Below, one piece after another: positions 1 to 12,436 of a stretch of 33,893 nt of DNA (positions are counted from its first letter, which is position 1; the number at the start of each line of letters is the position of its first letter). The stretch is from Trichinella spiralis (lineage: Eukaryota; Nematoda; Enoplea; Trichinellida; Trichinellidae). The notes beneath the pieces were generated by a model that saw only the letters and a program-made list of their open reading frames with translations, was not told the origin of the DNA and ran no database searches. The stretch covers positions 3,855,805 to 3,889,697 of the forward strand of contig CM012954.1 in assembly GCA_000181795.3 (NCBI GenBank). The letters are read 5' to 3'. A program made the position numbers and the translations under genes.

Positions 1-614
1 TAGTATGCATTATTTCCTTATATAAAAGGACACCGCTCTATCAAGCAATTTGGCCGAGTATGTTATAAATAATCAATGCGGTAACATGAGAGTATTTTCA
101 ATTAATAATGGTACAATACTGGTTCTGAAAATGAAAGAAAGATTTTAATAATACATGTAATTCCCTAGAGGCAGGACTATCGCTTTGCTGCGCTTATGAG
201 TAGTTATGTCAAAAACACTAGAACAAATGTGAAGCGAGTGCGCATACTTTTCTTAAATTGTTAATTTGTTTTATTTTCAACCATTGATATTGATAACTTT
301 GACAAAATGCAATATTTCAAGCTTATTTGCATACGCGTCATTTAATTATGGTGAACTAACCGAAAACTGAATCAAACAGCCACATTGTTGGTATCGTTGA
401 GACGCTCAATGAATAATTAAGATCGTGAACAGCATAAAATTCAATAAAATGATCGTTTTTTCATTTCGTCAAACATATTCCAAATCATACGATAGGCACT
501 CAGGTATTAATAAGTACTGACAGTCACAGCTGGAAAAATTGCAATCAAATGGTAGAATAAATGAGATACACTCATAGGAAAATAATAAATAAAAGATTTT
601 GTGCACACTTCAAG

Positions 615-982
615 TTGCCCCGAAACAACTTTTCAAAATTTATTCCAAATGGACGGAAAATGAAGAAAAATCGACTTTCCCAAAACAAAGAAATATTGCG
701 CTAGATCAAGAAATTTCACCGTATACCTCATTATAATGATGATTTCGTTTCCTGTCCAAAATTTCAGTTATCCTGGATCCGTTTCGAGTGAGTCTCAGAT
801 CTGCTGCTTTCCTTTGTATCGTGATTGGCACATACCAACTTTAGAGGCCATTTATTCAACAGGTACGGGTTAGTTTGCAATGTGATTCTGCAGAACCCTC
901 TAATTTATCAGTGTTTGGTAATATATGACAAAAAAGCGAAATTTTTGAAAAAAGTCTGTTCGCCAAAATCCCTAAAACAATT
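615..982 (+). repeat. Dispersed repeat block A, left copy
   Basis: This block is homologous to the reverse complement of about 33525-33893. The two share an exact 20-base run (680-699 here, 33811-33830 there). A second near-identical stretch, reading caactttagaggccatttat here, lies around 837-856. Many aligned runs are separated by substitutions and small indels, so the copies are old. No long open frame is preserved in both copies, so I treat it as non-coding repeat. I cannot assign it to a named family, and no target-site duplication was identified. Confidence 0.8.
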
Positions 983-1270
983 AATGCCGAAAATAACCAC
1001 ATGCGTAATAAAAAATATCTTCTCCGAAGAAATGCATCACATGTTGCAAAATGTAATTGTCCGCCTTTCTTAGAAGAAGGTGAAATACTGTGAAGAATTA
1101 GCAAACGTCAGAAACAAAAAATTGCAAATAAGCAATGAGTACAATTTGTTTATTACTGCGTCTTCTTGTACTGTAACTAGAAATTCCTTATTATATATTA
1201 TACAGTTCAATGTTTAATTCAGAACTGACTGTCAGATGTAATCCAGCAACTGTTGAATAGCATTAGCTGG

Positions 1271-1520
1271 CACGTCACGAGTGATAATGTGACGTGACGT
1301 CAGTGACCGGATATTTTTCCATGTCGAATGGCTTGTAAATTCTTGTACAGCTTCTGCAAAGCGTTAATTCAATTACAATTTCTGTAACAAGTTTATCTGA
1401 TAAGCTGTAACTGAATATCGTTCTTCAGAAGTTATTTTTCCTTTCCTGAGGAATCAGAAAAAAGCATCAGACATTCGTTTATGAAATTTGTCAAATGCTC
1501 GCAATTTCATACTAAATCTG
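1271..1520 (+). repeat. Dispersed repeat block B, left copy
   Basis: This block is homologous to the reverse complement of about 30544-30800. A 25-base core starting with gataa (1283-1307) matches at 22 of 25 positions and contains the odd palindrome TGACGTGACGTCA (1290-1302). Further matches include cagcttct followed by aaagcgttaat, and gcatcagac near 1465. The block follows block A in the same order as in the right-hand copy, which suggests A and B are parts of one ancestral unit. An extra perfect 8-base inverted pair, cacgtcac (1271-1278) and gtgacgtg (1289-1296), occurs only in this copy. Confidence 0.8.
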
Positions 1521-2058
1521 ATACAACATTAATACTGATGGAGAAGTGAAATTTGCAAATTGTTATATTATTCCGAATATGCAAATTACATTCAAATTAT
1601 TTGGCGAATCAATGTTTTGTTAATTCCTTTCTTGCTTGCTCACTTATTACGATATGTGCTCTCATTTAATTTGTGCTGTGTAGTTTCTGACGCCCGGTAG
1701 AAGTAACAAGTTTGTTAAACTTGGCATATGCAGACTCGCTTTCAGTTCTTACCTTGCGCAATGACAACTGGCAGTATACGTCTCCAACTATGCAAACTTA
1801 ATCTGGTTACATGGGCAAATCAAAAATTACAGGTAAGCAATCTTGTGATCTCAATGTTGTGATCTTGGTAGTTAGCAAATCTACTGGTGTAATAAAATTG
1901 CTGTGGTCAATATGAATGTTCCAGCATTGCGCACAGTTTTCAAAATGTTTTATTTTTAATATAATTGTAATATAAAGTATTCATTTTCCACAATGCATGT
2001 TTAGCAGCTAAAGCGACAAAAGGAATTACATATTACAGTGGTAGAATAAATGCGTGTT

Positions 2059-2064
2059 TTTATT
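2059..2064 (-). promoter_or_regulatory. Polyadenylation signal of the GPCR gene
   Basis: AATAAA on the minus strand, about 42 nt past the GPCR stop codon, at the spacing expected for a compact 3' UTR. Confidence 0.55.
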
Positions 2065-2105
2065 TCTAAAGGCCCACCAACAAATTATTTTGTATGATAT
2101 TTTTT

Positions 2106-3332
2106 TCATGGTAATTCTTGTTCAGTATCGCACCAGGTTAAAAGAAAAAGTGATTTCAATGCATTTCGAAATTTGGCACTCATCATCCAATAAATGACAA
2201 ACTTCCAAAATCCACTTCCAATGCCAAGCCATACAAGAGTAAAATGCAAACTCGGAACTTGAATTATTACGCGAAAAATTAGTTCCGTCAAACGAACAAT
2301 TATCAATGGCATCCAACTAATTACAAATGTTAAAATGATGAAAAATGTTATAACAAATGATCTATCAGCTTGCAGCTGTCCTTTATATGTATCCTCCAGT
2401 TCATCAGGATTGCGTAGTGTAATAAAAATTGAAAAATATGAGTAGCTTATACATATTAAACTTGGTATTATTACTAACAAAGCCATCGTTATTGCATAAG
2501 GCATCATTTTCGTACAATCGAGAACGCACAAAAATGCATAACGGTCGTATTGAGCTTGAAGCTCATTGAAAAGAACGGGACAGCAAAGCACCAGGGATGT
2601 CACCCAAGTGAACATTGCCCAACATTTGCAACGTGTCAATGTTTGTTCAGCTTCATATCGACCTGGTCTTGTTAATAAAATATACCGGTCCACGCTAATC
2701 CACATAAATATATAAAGAACAACACTAAGCAGCACTAATTCAATGTAAACTTCAATTCTGCATAGAATTTCACTGTATGCAGTTGGCCAATTTTCATCTA
2801 GAACGGCATATATAGAAACTGGTGTTATCAAAGTTCCACACAATAAATCTGATACTGATAATGAGATCAAATAATAGCCAATGATATCTTTTAGCTGTGG
2901 TGAAGTGACAATCACCGCAACTGTTAAAACACTGCTTATTATCAAAAGGGCTGTGATTAATATAATAACGCTAATATAGGCAAGTTTTTCGCTGCTAACA
3001 GAAAGACCAAAAATTGATATTAAACCAGCCGATTGGTCAGCAATACCAAAATTTGTTGCAATTGAATTTTGATGAGAAGGTACTGTTGGATAATTATTAA
3101 AAGGTGCACGAAATGTTGAAGATGTGATTATTTGTTCAACTTTTCCATTGTTTATAAATTCATTTTTGCTTTCTACAGGCAGTTCGTTTAGCTCTGATTC
3201 TTCGTTTTTTGTCAGTTTTACATTAATAACATCAATTAACGACGTTGTATGGTTATTAGCTAAAAATCTCCACTCTTCAAGCCATGGTAATTTTTGTCGA
3301 AAGTCATTCTGTTTCTCATATTTTGTACTCAT
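2106..3332 (-). CDS. Class A (rhodopsin-family) G protein-coupled receptor, single exon
   Basis: This 408-residue seven-transmembrane receptor presumably couples an extracellular ligand to G proteins at the plasma membrane. The long N-terminus (about 115 residues) has a glycosylation sequon at N27 and no obvious signal peptide. TM1 spans about 117-142. TM2 carries the conserved Asp (SVSDLL, D162). C191 precedes TM3, and the DRY motif is D215-R216-Y217. W243 marks TM4, P290 with Y298 marks TM5, and SWMP (340-342) marks TM6. Two landmarks are non-standard: the TM1 GN pair is replaced by SS, and the TM7 NPxxY motif reads KFVIY (377-381), keeping only the Tyr. The Met start is the first in the open frame, the C-tail is short, and no intron is needed. 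The ligand is not recognisable: an aminergic-like or orphan receptor is possible. An AATAAA lies just downstream. Confidence 0.9.
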   Translation of the reverse strand: MSTKYEKQNDFRQKLPWLEEWRFLANNHTTSLIDVINVKLTKNEESELNELPVESKNEFINNGKVEQIITSSTFRAPFNNYPTVPSHQNSIATNFGIADQSAGLISIFGLSVSSEKLAYISVIILITALLIISSVLTVAVIVTSPQLKDIIGYYLISLSVSDLLCGTLITPVSIYAVLDENWPTAYSEILCRIEVYIELVLLSVVLYIFMWISVDRYILLTRPGRYEAEQTLTRCKCWAMFTWVTSLVLCCPVLFNELQAQYDRYAFLCVLDCTKMMPYAITMALLVIIPSLICISYSYFSIFITLRNPDELEDTYKGQLQADRSFVITFFIILTFVISWMPLIIVRLTELIFRVIIQVPSLHFTLVWLGIGSGFWKFVIYWMMSAKFRNALKSLFLLTWCDTEQELP

Positions 3333-6300
3333 TCTGCCTCATTCAATCAACAAGAATGTTCCTAAAAATAAATTATTTATAAAATTGGATTAAAATAACT
3401 ATTTTTCTTTTCATAAAATCATGAAACAGAAGCAACAATATTAGCTTAAAAAGTTCTTATTAACTAAAATTGTCAATAACTGAATGTATTATCCATTTTC
3501 AAAATTGTTCAACAGTTGATGAAAAGTGGATTTGATAAAATTTAATAACAGCGAAATAACATTTTCAATAAAGTATAAAGATTCATCCTTGATATGGTAA
3601 GATAAGGTAAGATAATAAGGCGGCCAACAGCACCATTCTTTTCTTATGCCCGTGGAGAAATTGGTTTGTTTACTTAGAAGCACTAGCTCGAATTTGTTAT
3701 GAACGGCACTGACCAAAAGCAATGCATGCACAAATAATGTGTCGATCAAGAAATTATTATTGCTATCCCATAGTATATGTGCATTTCTTGTAAGCAAAAG
3801 CCTGATTCGTCTAAATTCTTATGTCAAGCGAGTTTCACTGCTGCCAAGTGAAGCTGAATGCAGGTAAAAATGTTCTTATTTATTTAAAAACTGAAAATTG
3901 CAACATTTCAATAATTTATCACTAAACATATATACATATATGCATACAAATATGTACATAATGCGTGCACATGGTAAAGTAGTTTTAATTAAAAGTGAAA
4001 AAGTTAGTTACCCAGAAAACTGACTATGCATTAAGAAAAACTTTCCTCTTAAAATATTTCATGTTGTTAGCTAAATAGCGATGGTTGAAAAAATCAATTG
4101 AAGCAATTGTCACTAACTAACACCTTCTGGATAGTTTATTTGTTAGCTGTCGGTCGTTTTTACGCTTCGCTTATTTTGTTGAATAAAAAAGTCGCTCTTA
4201 GCAAATTATTTTTTTCTTATGCTTTAAACGACATGTCGAAACGGCTGCTAGTTTTCCTTTAATATATATATTTCACTAAAACGGATGCTCTATTCTATTA
4301 ATACAATTAGCTAATTATTGATTTATAATATCATAAGAGTGAGTTATCAGTTTTCATGCTAATTCTAATCTATCAAAAAAAACATTTTAATGTAATTTAT
4401 TACCAACAGATGGGGAGAAATGATAAATGAAAAATTCTCATTTGGCAACATAATAACATCTAATAATAACTGAATAATTTTAAAATGCATAATTTATAAC
4501 ATTTTTGTTTTTAATATTAATAACATTTTTTCTTTACGAACATAAAACTATAAGCTTGGATATAGTCAATAAAATGCATTTCTTATACTCATTTGAAATG
4601 TATTTTGAAAAAAATTAATTTCATTCTCATGTAGAAGTGCATGAATGGCTAGTTATGCGTAAAGGAAAAGGTTTCTTTTTGCTATAAGTAATTGAAAGCA
4701 AATATCATGTAGAAATGCTAATTAATGATGGTGACGTGAAACAAACAAGAAATCTAAAAATCAATACTCTAATTCCACGGAAGCAATTTTATATCTGAGA
4801 AATCAGTGCTCATAATCTTCAGATGTTATATTGCAACATCATAGAAATATGATTTTCTAAAATCCGATTATTTTTATAAGATTAGTACTTTTATTAGCCA
4901 TATTACTTTGAAATGTCTGACATAAATGAAATATTTTTCAACCATTGAAATTAAACTTTTATTTCAGCTTTAATTCATTCTTTTAAATATTCATTCATTA
5001 TTCAATATTGAAATCACTTTGAAGAAGGTAACTTGAAAATCAATTTTTGCTATTTCTTTTTTGATTCATTTACGTTATTTCGAATGGCTTACATAACAGT
5101 TGCTCATACAATGCATGTAGATTATATTACAAAACAAATAAGATGAACTGTTTTTCCTTATAGAACTTGCGGATAGAATTAACTATTTTACAACTTCGGT
5201 TTTATTTTAGCATGAAAATAAAAATTTCACTTGAAAGACTTTACATGAAAGAATTTTAAAGTTCAGAATTATTAAAAACACTCCTAATTAAGAATTAAAG
5301 TAAAATGGAAACGCCACTTAAAGTTAGTTAATTTTATTTACCGTGTATGAAAGGTTTGTATGAAATTGGAAAAAACATTCTAAACGAGGAGACGAATTCT
5401 CAATTTTGTGAACGAAATGCACATTTGAAAGGTAAAATGATTATATTTAAAATAAAATTAAAAAAATAAAAGGTACATAATACAAACTTCAGGTTGGAAG
5501 ACCAAATAAATGGAGATTATATTGCTGAGAACGATAGAAGGTCTTTTAAAATAATTTAAAATTCGCAGTCACTTTCCTTTTCCTTACTCAAAGAAAAAAC
5601 CAATGCAAAAGGTGATTACTATCAGTAAAATTAACTAATTTGAAATCAATTGAAAAAGCATTAGCAGCACATTAACAAAATCAAAGTCAAAGGCAGGTAT
5701 ACTGTATTATGCCGCAGCACAGATTTTCATCTAATTTAATTTGCAGCCGCAAATCGTACAGCTCAAGCATTGTAGTATCAGCCACATGTTAAAATGTGAT
5801 AAGTAAATTGCCAAAATTATTCAATTAATGTCAAAATCATATGTCAGCAAAGTCAGTTTCATGTCACAAGGGTAATTTAATCAAATGCCAAATAACTGCC
5901 TTTACTAACACATGATTATCAAAAATGGCGCCAATGTAACTGATGTTCAAGTTATTTTTTATTATTCATGTTCTACTGTTTAAGTAACCAATAAATCATC
6001 ATTTAAAATATTGAAATGACATGTTTAAGAAGCGTAAGTGTTCGTTTTTAATTTAAATTTCTTTTTTTTGCAAGTTGAAACAAAATTCTACTAGCACGAT
6101 AATAACGTAAAACTTTCAACATTTAACTGAACACATTAATCGATCGAGCATAGAGAAATGACAAATTTGGACTTCATTAGCACGCGACAGACAAGCAGTG
6201 GAGTAAACTTCCGAATTTTAAAATAGTCACAAGAATGTGACTAAAGCGCTTTTAACTTATTGGCGTGTATCAAAAGCAACAGAAAGTGCAGATGTGCTCT

Positions 6301-6867
6301 CATGGAGCATTGATCCTTTCCAATCTTTTAACATTTTTGTATTGTAATTTAATTTTAGCATAAAAATAAGAAAATATTGCATGAATTGAGTTTAATAATG
6401 AAAATTGAAGTATTTTTAATATGAAGAAAAAATTATCTATAGCAGATCTTTATTACTTGGATGTATGTGAAACTTAATACCTTCGAAGGATATTGAAATT
6501 AATGAAATGATAAATTGAGCAAATAAAATTGTTGACAGTTATTTTTTTTAATTTAATTTTTTCATTTACACAAATAAATAATGAATATTATCTGATATAA
6601 TATTATTTATTTGAATAAGCTTTTCAAGTGCTAAAATATAAACTTAAAAATTAAGAAAAATGTTTTGAAAAACATGGCTAATTTCTGAGGGAATAGTGAT
6701 TTCATTTAATCTACGCATATTTAAGCTATTTCTCAATATTCATTGCAATTGATAAAATGTATAATAAAGTGCGTAGTGTAATATATACGTAAAAGTACAA
6801 TGATAAGAAATACTTACAATTACTTGTATTTACTGCTGGAAAAGAGGACGGTTATTTTCATTACAAG

Positions 6868-6900
6868 CATATATATATATATATATACATAAAGCAGTCC

Positions 6901-6957
<57 letters not shown>

Positions 6958-6990
6958 GTATATTTATATGCATATATAGATGTATATATA
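6868..6990. repeat. AT dinucleotide microsatellite
   Basis: Two runs of alternating AT (about 6868-6887 and 6905-6956), followed by degenerate TA-rich sequence. It creates a spurious Tyr-Ile repeat open frame. Confidence 0.95.
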
Positions 6991-9900
6991 ATAGAATCAG
7001 GTTAAGCTTTTCTGAAATCAAATAAAATCCATTGGGTAAATTGTAAACAACCCGCGACAAAGACCGCAGCCGGCAGTTAATTTTGCTTTCTAGTCATGTT
7101 CTTTGGAAAGACTAAAAGACAGAAAACTCGATAAAAATGCAAAGACTGCTACATCTATGAGCATCTTTTCAATCGATTTCAAGTTGAGCCTCATATTTTC
7201 CACAGAAGTTTTCCTCATTGCTTTAAAAGTGGCATTTTGCATAAAATTGCAATAATTTTTTCATAATAATTTCTGCAATCAGTGACGAAATATTGAACTG
7301 ACTTTTTTGTATGAAAGAGATGGCTAACGACCCAATGTCCAATATTCATTCATCCGTGTTTAATGTAATCAAAATAAGTTTTACTGAAGTATTTGTTAAT
7401 AATTTTATTTACAACCAAGATGAATTTGAAAAAAAAGTGTTAAGTAATTTTGATTTTATAAAAGTGAAAAATCTTACCAAAGTCAGAATTATCAGCAAAA
7501 AATACTGAAATAACATTTTATTGTAAATGCTTATATAGCTTCATGTATTAAAAAATAATAATAAAATGCTTTGAGTATAATAATAAAAGAAGAAATTTGA
7601 AAATAAGCAATTGTTTGGTGATTGAAAATTGAGCAAATTATTCTCTAGCTGGGCAGAATTGAAAAATGGGCAATTATTAATTATTAAATCACAGTTGCGC
7701 TTTTTAATTGCAGAGCATTTTCAATTTTTGCATCAGTTACGAGTAGAGTTTGCCTAGCAATTTGAATGGCCAGCTTAATCTATGTGACATGTTTGGGCAG
7801 AGATAGTTAATTGATGACGGTAAACTGTCAGATTGCTAAGTTTTACGTTCAGTACACAAAAATAATTACCTCTGTTGTGTTGAGCAAAAGCTATAATAGT
7901 TTGCAAAAAAAGGCTAGCAAAATGTGCATTTCATTCATCACCAAATTCACCAATGATAATTAATAATAATAGCAACCGAAATTCGAATGTCTCAATGCAT
8001 AAATCAATAAATTTATTGCCAATCTTTTCAAATTTTTTTGAAAAGTAAAAAAGAATCTCTTTTGCACTTTAAAAAAAGATAAATCTTCAAAACTTACTTC
8101 AGTACTATTTATTATGCATTTTGAATAAATTGACATATGTATATAGCAGATTTATATGTATATATATAGAATTTTCATGAACAAAATAATAGGAAAATGT
8201 TGTTTTATCTGCATATTTGAGCAGTTTACTTCAAATTTTGTAGAAAAAGATCACTTGAAAAAATTGAAATTGATTATTAGTAAAATTGCGAATATTGAGC
8301 CAAAAAGGAAAACATGGAAAATCGAAGATTCAAGGCGTTCAAACTAGCATTCTTATTCCATTTTTATTGGTTCCTCATTTGCAGTCTTTTATTTCCTTGC
8401 AATTCAATTGTCACGTGCGGTTAGTGACCAAGTTCAGCATATATTTTGCTTTTTTGAAATTATTCAACAATGACCAAATTTGATTGAAAATATAGTTGAT
8501 AATTATTTTATAAAATTATATTCAAAAGAAAACACAATTAACTGAATGGATTTGAAAAAAATAATTATTATGCGCAGTTGGAATTCAGGACGTGTATCAT
8601 TATTGATCATTAAAAATTGTGAATTGTTTATTACAATTTGAAAATGAGCAGCTAAATTTCAAAAGTTCATATCATCGTTAATAGTTCGAAATTGCCATAC
8701 ATCAAATACAATAAAAGTGCACGACAGTAATAATTTCAATGTTCTAATTCTTCAATCACTGCGATCAGTAAAAGCAATGCAGATTGGTTTGTATTGAAAT
8801 ATTTTTAAAAAGTACCAAAAGAAACCCAACATTTTCTGTAATTTATTATTCACAATTACTTTGTCAGTAAGAGAATAAATAATACTGTAGCGTTGATCAA
8901 TATTTTGTGATTCTAAAAATGGCAATCAAATGTTGCGTTGAGCACAGCAAAATTGTATAGCAATGTAATTCGTCATAAAGAAAAATGAAAAGCGAATCGT
9001 CAATCGTGCGTTCACCATTCATAAATTCATAAAATTGATAGTTTCGTAATTTGTTTTTTTTAATCGTTGAATAAACGGCGTTGAATTTAAAATTTTGCAT
9101 ATTCTCTTACTGAAATGAAATATCCAACTTTATGAATGCAGAAAATGGCAATTGAAAATTTTATCAATGCTAATTTCGTCAGAAACGCACATTGATCTGA
9201 AATATTTACAACAAATATTTAAAATGTTGTTTTTATTCTAATATTGAAAATAAAACTTGAAAAGCTTCAATATTTGTATAGAACGGTGTTTTATTTAATG
9301 ATTGTTTCACTACGAACACAGCTGCAGCAAAGTGAAATTGTTTAAATGAAAAATTTGCATAACATGGTGCTGGCTAACAGTATGCAAATATTATTGGAAT
9401 AATTAATCGTCATCGTTGGTGTGTTCGTTATTAGTGTGTTTTGTTGTCACTGCATGGTTCACTTCCAATGTGCGTGGTCGATTAGTTTTGCTACGGCTGA
9501 GCTGTAGATGATAATTAATTAATTGTTGGAACAAATTGCGCTACAATTTTGCTGCTTCAAAATACGACGACAATCATACAGTTGCAACGAATCCATCTAC
9601 ACAGTAAGTCACTTTATTACTGCCTATTGTTTGTTTTGAAATATGTAAATTAGCAATGAATGAAAATCGGTCTTGTTTTAAAATGATGCATATTCAGTTG
9701 AACACATCGAAATGCATTTGAATTATGAATAATGAGTTGTTTTTTTTCTAAGAAAAATTCAAAGCAAGCAATTAATAATCGCAGTATTGATAGAAAGTGC
9801 AGAATAATGAATAGAAAATAAATTGAATGTTAGGAAAATTTTTCAACCGCGCTGCTAGTGATTTGAAAACTACTGGGAAAAGAATGCGAGCAAACTAGCA

Positions 9901-10248
9901 TACTGTAATGTAAATGTCGTTCATTCTTTTCGCATAAATTTATCATTCACGCTTGCTGTTCATAGCGTGGCAAAAAAATATATTAATTCCATTGTGTTCA
10001 ATTTTTTCTGAAATACATTTCAAGTTCTTTTTACCAAAAGTTGAACAAGCGTGAGCAATTATTTCACCGCATTCACGTCAGCAAAATGTCCATTACATCA
10101 TCAAATCCAATTTCCAATCGATCACAACGAGCACATTATTGGAATTTATACGAAAATAAATTATACTATTGCCAGTAACTGCTTTTTTTCTTAAGAATTT
10201 TTATAGTTCCAACTGCTGAAAATAGTTAACATTGAAACTAGCACGTTT

Positions 10249-10254
10249 TTTATT
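10249..10254 (-). promoter_or_regulatory. Polyadenylation signal of the protease gene
   Basis: AATAAA on the minus strand, about 70 nt past the protease stop codon. Confidence 0.5.
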
Positions 10255-10323
10255 TATCATAAAAGGTTGCTATGAGCAATGCAATACAAATTCGGGTTCT
10301 TTTTTTTTTCTTAGTCAATTCTT

Positions 10324-11309
10324 TCACAAAGTTGACCTAGTTTTGGCAAGCTCTTTTAAAGCATTGTCGATCCAATCTCTGAAAGTAGTAATTTTCGTAT
10401 AAATGCCGGGTTTGTTTTTCAAACCACAGCCATCTCCAAAACTGACTACTCCTTGTTGTACCCAAACGCCATCATACAAGCATATCAACGGTCCTCCACT
10501 GTCTCCCTTAACAAGAAAAAGAAAAGAACAGCATGTCATGCTTGAATCAACGTGCAATTGAATGCAATCACTTATTGATTACCTGACACGCGTCACGACC
10601 GCCTTCCATATATCCGGCGCAAATCATTTTATCATCAAATACCCTTTTACCATATATATCTTCTGTTGCACATTTTGAGATGTTCAATATTGGAACCTGC
10701 ACTTGCATCAAGTGATCATTGTGAAATGTTTCTTCTGAAAAAGAAAAGGGAATTTTTAAATTTTAAACAAAAAGAGTTGAAGCTAAAAAAATGTTGGCAC
10801 CTTTCAAAAAGCCCCAACCTACGGTGGTGCACAATTGGCCAATTTTGATTTCAAGATCTTTGGATGGCAGACATATTGGTTGTGCTTTTCTTGAAAAGTG
10901 GACAGGTGATTTCAGCTGCACCAAAGCAATGTCGCTGTGCGGATTGGAAAAATTGTAATGCTCGTGGGCGATGATTCGTTTCACACCGATAGTTTGTTTC
11001 CCATATTCATAATGACTGAGACGATGAGCACTGACGACCACGTTCAATTCGTCCGGTTGTCGTGTGTGCAGAGTTCTATATTGATTTCAAATTTCAAAAA
11101 ATATTATTTGCAAAAGGCAAAAAACACCCACCACAACATTGCATATACACATTTTTTTAAACTGAACATAATTAACAACCTCTTTGTATAAAACGAACGT
11201 TGAAAATACATTTTTTTAAAAGTATGCTCAGGCAGTCATTTTATAATCAATTTCAACAATGAACATTTTGCAAACATGATAAAATTTAAATAGCAACAAC
11301 AACAACAAC

Positions 11310-11342
<33 letters not shown>

Positions 11343-12436
11343 ATCGCTTATTAGTGAACGCCGCAAATACTTGAATTACGTTAGTACAAACATGGAATTT
11401 ATAAATGTTTGTTCATTGCAATGCATTATTCTCAATAGGAACCCATTGTCGAATTCACCAATTTCAATTACAACATTCAAATGCTTAAAATGAAAATAAA
11501 TAACAGTGCACTTCTCAGTTGATTCAACGTCGAAATGCGACGATTATAGCGAACAAAAAATCAATTCTGAGCATCAATTCCTACTGTAAGTTTTGTACAA
11601 TTGAAATAATTGTTTTTTGTCACGCTTACCGTTCGAGTACGCAATGTGCTGCTGTTAAAATGACATCTGTCATGAAAACTTCAGGATCAAATTGAATTAA
11701 CGTTCCGCCACATTGATGGGTTTGATGAGCTTGTAAACTTACTGTCCAAGGCATTGAATAAGGTCTAGTTTCGAAACCGCCGGTAATTCGGTTCACTGTT
11801 GCTTCTGTGAATGGTGAATAAAATGCTTTTCCGCAGTTTGAATAACTTTTAATTGGTGGTAAAAGTGGAGGTGCAACAGTGCCAACAGGTGTCGGTTTTC
11901 CTTCTGAAAGAAGTGATTTGTAATAATTCTGTTTTTTTCATTCAAAGTATATTACCTAGTGTACAATTTGTTGGAATAGCAAATACACTGTATTTACGAC
12001 GAATGTACATGTCGGATGATAATGGTAAACTTTTGGGAATAAATTCCAATAAAGTGCATATTTTTTCTTTAAAATCATAACTAACTGAATAGCAGCCAAA
12101 ACCAGTTCGCATTTCCCAACACAACGACAAGCATGCCATCAAAGATTGTACATTGTCTGCTTCAGCTACAGGCTCAACGTTTTTGTGAGAAACTTGCTTT
12201 TGTCGTTCTTCATATGCATTACAATGAAGCAGCTTTTCCTTCACTACTATATTTAGCAGTTGATAATCGTTTGCATCATCTTTCTATTAAAATCAACAAA
12301 ATATAATACAATAAACATTAACAATGATAAATTTGAAAAATTCGTTCATATTTACCTGAGCGTTTGAATAACTGTGACGATAGTAAGAAAGTTGAAAGAA
12401 AACTGAAAGTAAAAAATGGTAAAAAATCCAACACAT
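10324..12436 (-). CDS. Secreted trypsin-like serine protease with N-terminal PAN/apple domain
   Basis: A secreted S1-family endopeptidase. Six exons join in frame to give 430 aa: 12436-12356, 12283-11956, 11903-11630, 11075-10801, 10734-10583 and 10506-10324. Each junction is GT-AG and the phases agree. Residues 1-27 form a hydrophobic signal peptide encoded by exon 1. Residues about 46-132 are Cys-rich and PAN/apple-like (ACLSLC, then GCYSVSYDF). A Pro-rich linker follows, with C160, which by analogy with chymotrypsin pairs with C296 and keeps the chains linked. Zymogen cleavage should fall at R175 before ITGG. The catalytic triad is H223 (TAAHC), D276 (SDIAL) and S373 (GDSGGP). D367, six residues before the Ser, predicts cleavage after Arg or Lys. 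All key residues are present, so the enzyme should be active. The PAN domain probably mediates protein or glycan binding. The natural substrate is unknown. Confidence 0.92.
11294..11340. repeat. CAA/TAA trinucleotide microsatellite
   Basis: About six CAA units run straight into about ten TAA units. The tract lies inside the fourth-largest-coordinate intron of the protease gene (11076-11629), which otherwise shows nothing recognisable. Confidence 0.95.

Larger units (their letters stand above)
1..2105. other. Left intergenic margin
   Basis: No protein-coding gene could be supported here on either strand. The stretch is AT-rich and holds the two left repeat blocks listed separately (about 615-982 and 1271-1520). 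A strong donor-like site (AG followed by GTAAGC) sits at 1832-1837 on the plus strand just after a short open frame, but no downstream partner exon was found. The last 45 bases contain the polyadenylation signal of the minus-strand GPCR. Confidence 0.6.
3333..10323. other. 7 kb gene-poor intergenic region
   Basis: Very AT-rich sequence with no supportable coding exon. Open frames of 60-100 codons occur on both strands but look compositional, being rich in Ile, Asn, Lys and Phe with no domain features. Notable contents are a dinucleotide AT tract near 6868-6990 and a locally less AT-rich stretch at about 9400-9604. That stretch ends in a good plus-strand donor-like site (GTAAGT near 9604) and could be a non-coding first exon, though no downstream partner was found. 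Confidence 0.6.

Noticed and set aside
825-1104. Overlapping 82-codon frames on both strands at the left margin
   Set aside because: They lie in or beside repeat block A, and the corresponding frame is not open in the right copy.
3489-3797. 102-codon minus-strand frame upstream of the GPCR
   Set aside because: No domain, signal or transmembrane pattern. The GPCR already has a complete frame with its own start. Most likely 5' flank.
6830-7060. Minus-strand open frame with a long Tyr-Ile repeat
   Set aside because: Produced entirely by the AT dinucleotide tract; no flanking protein features.
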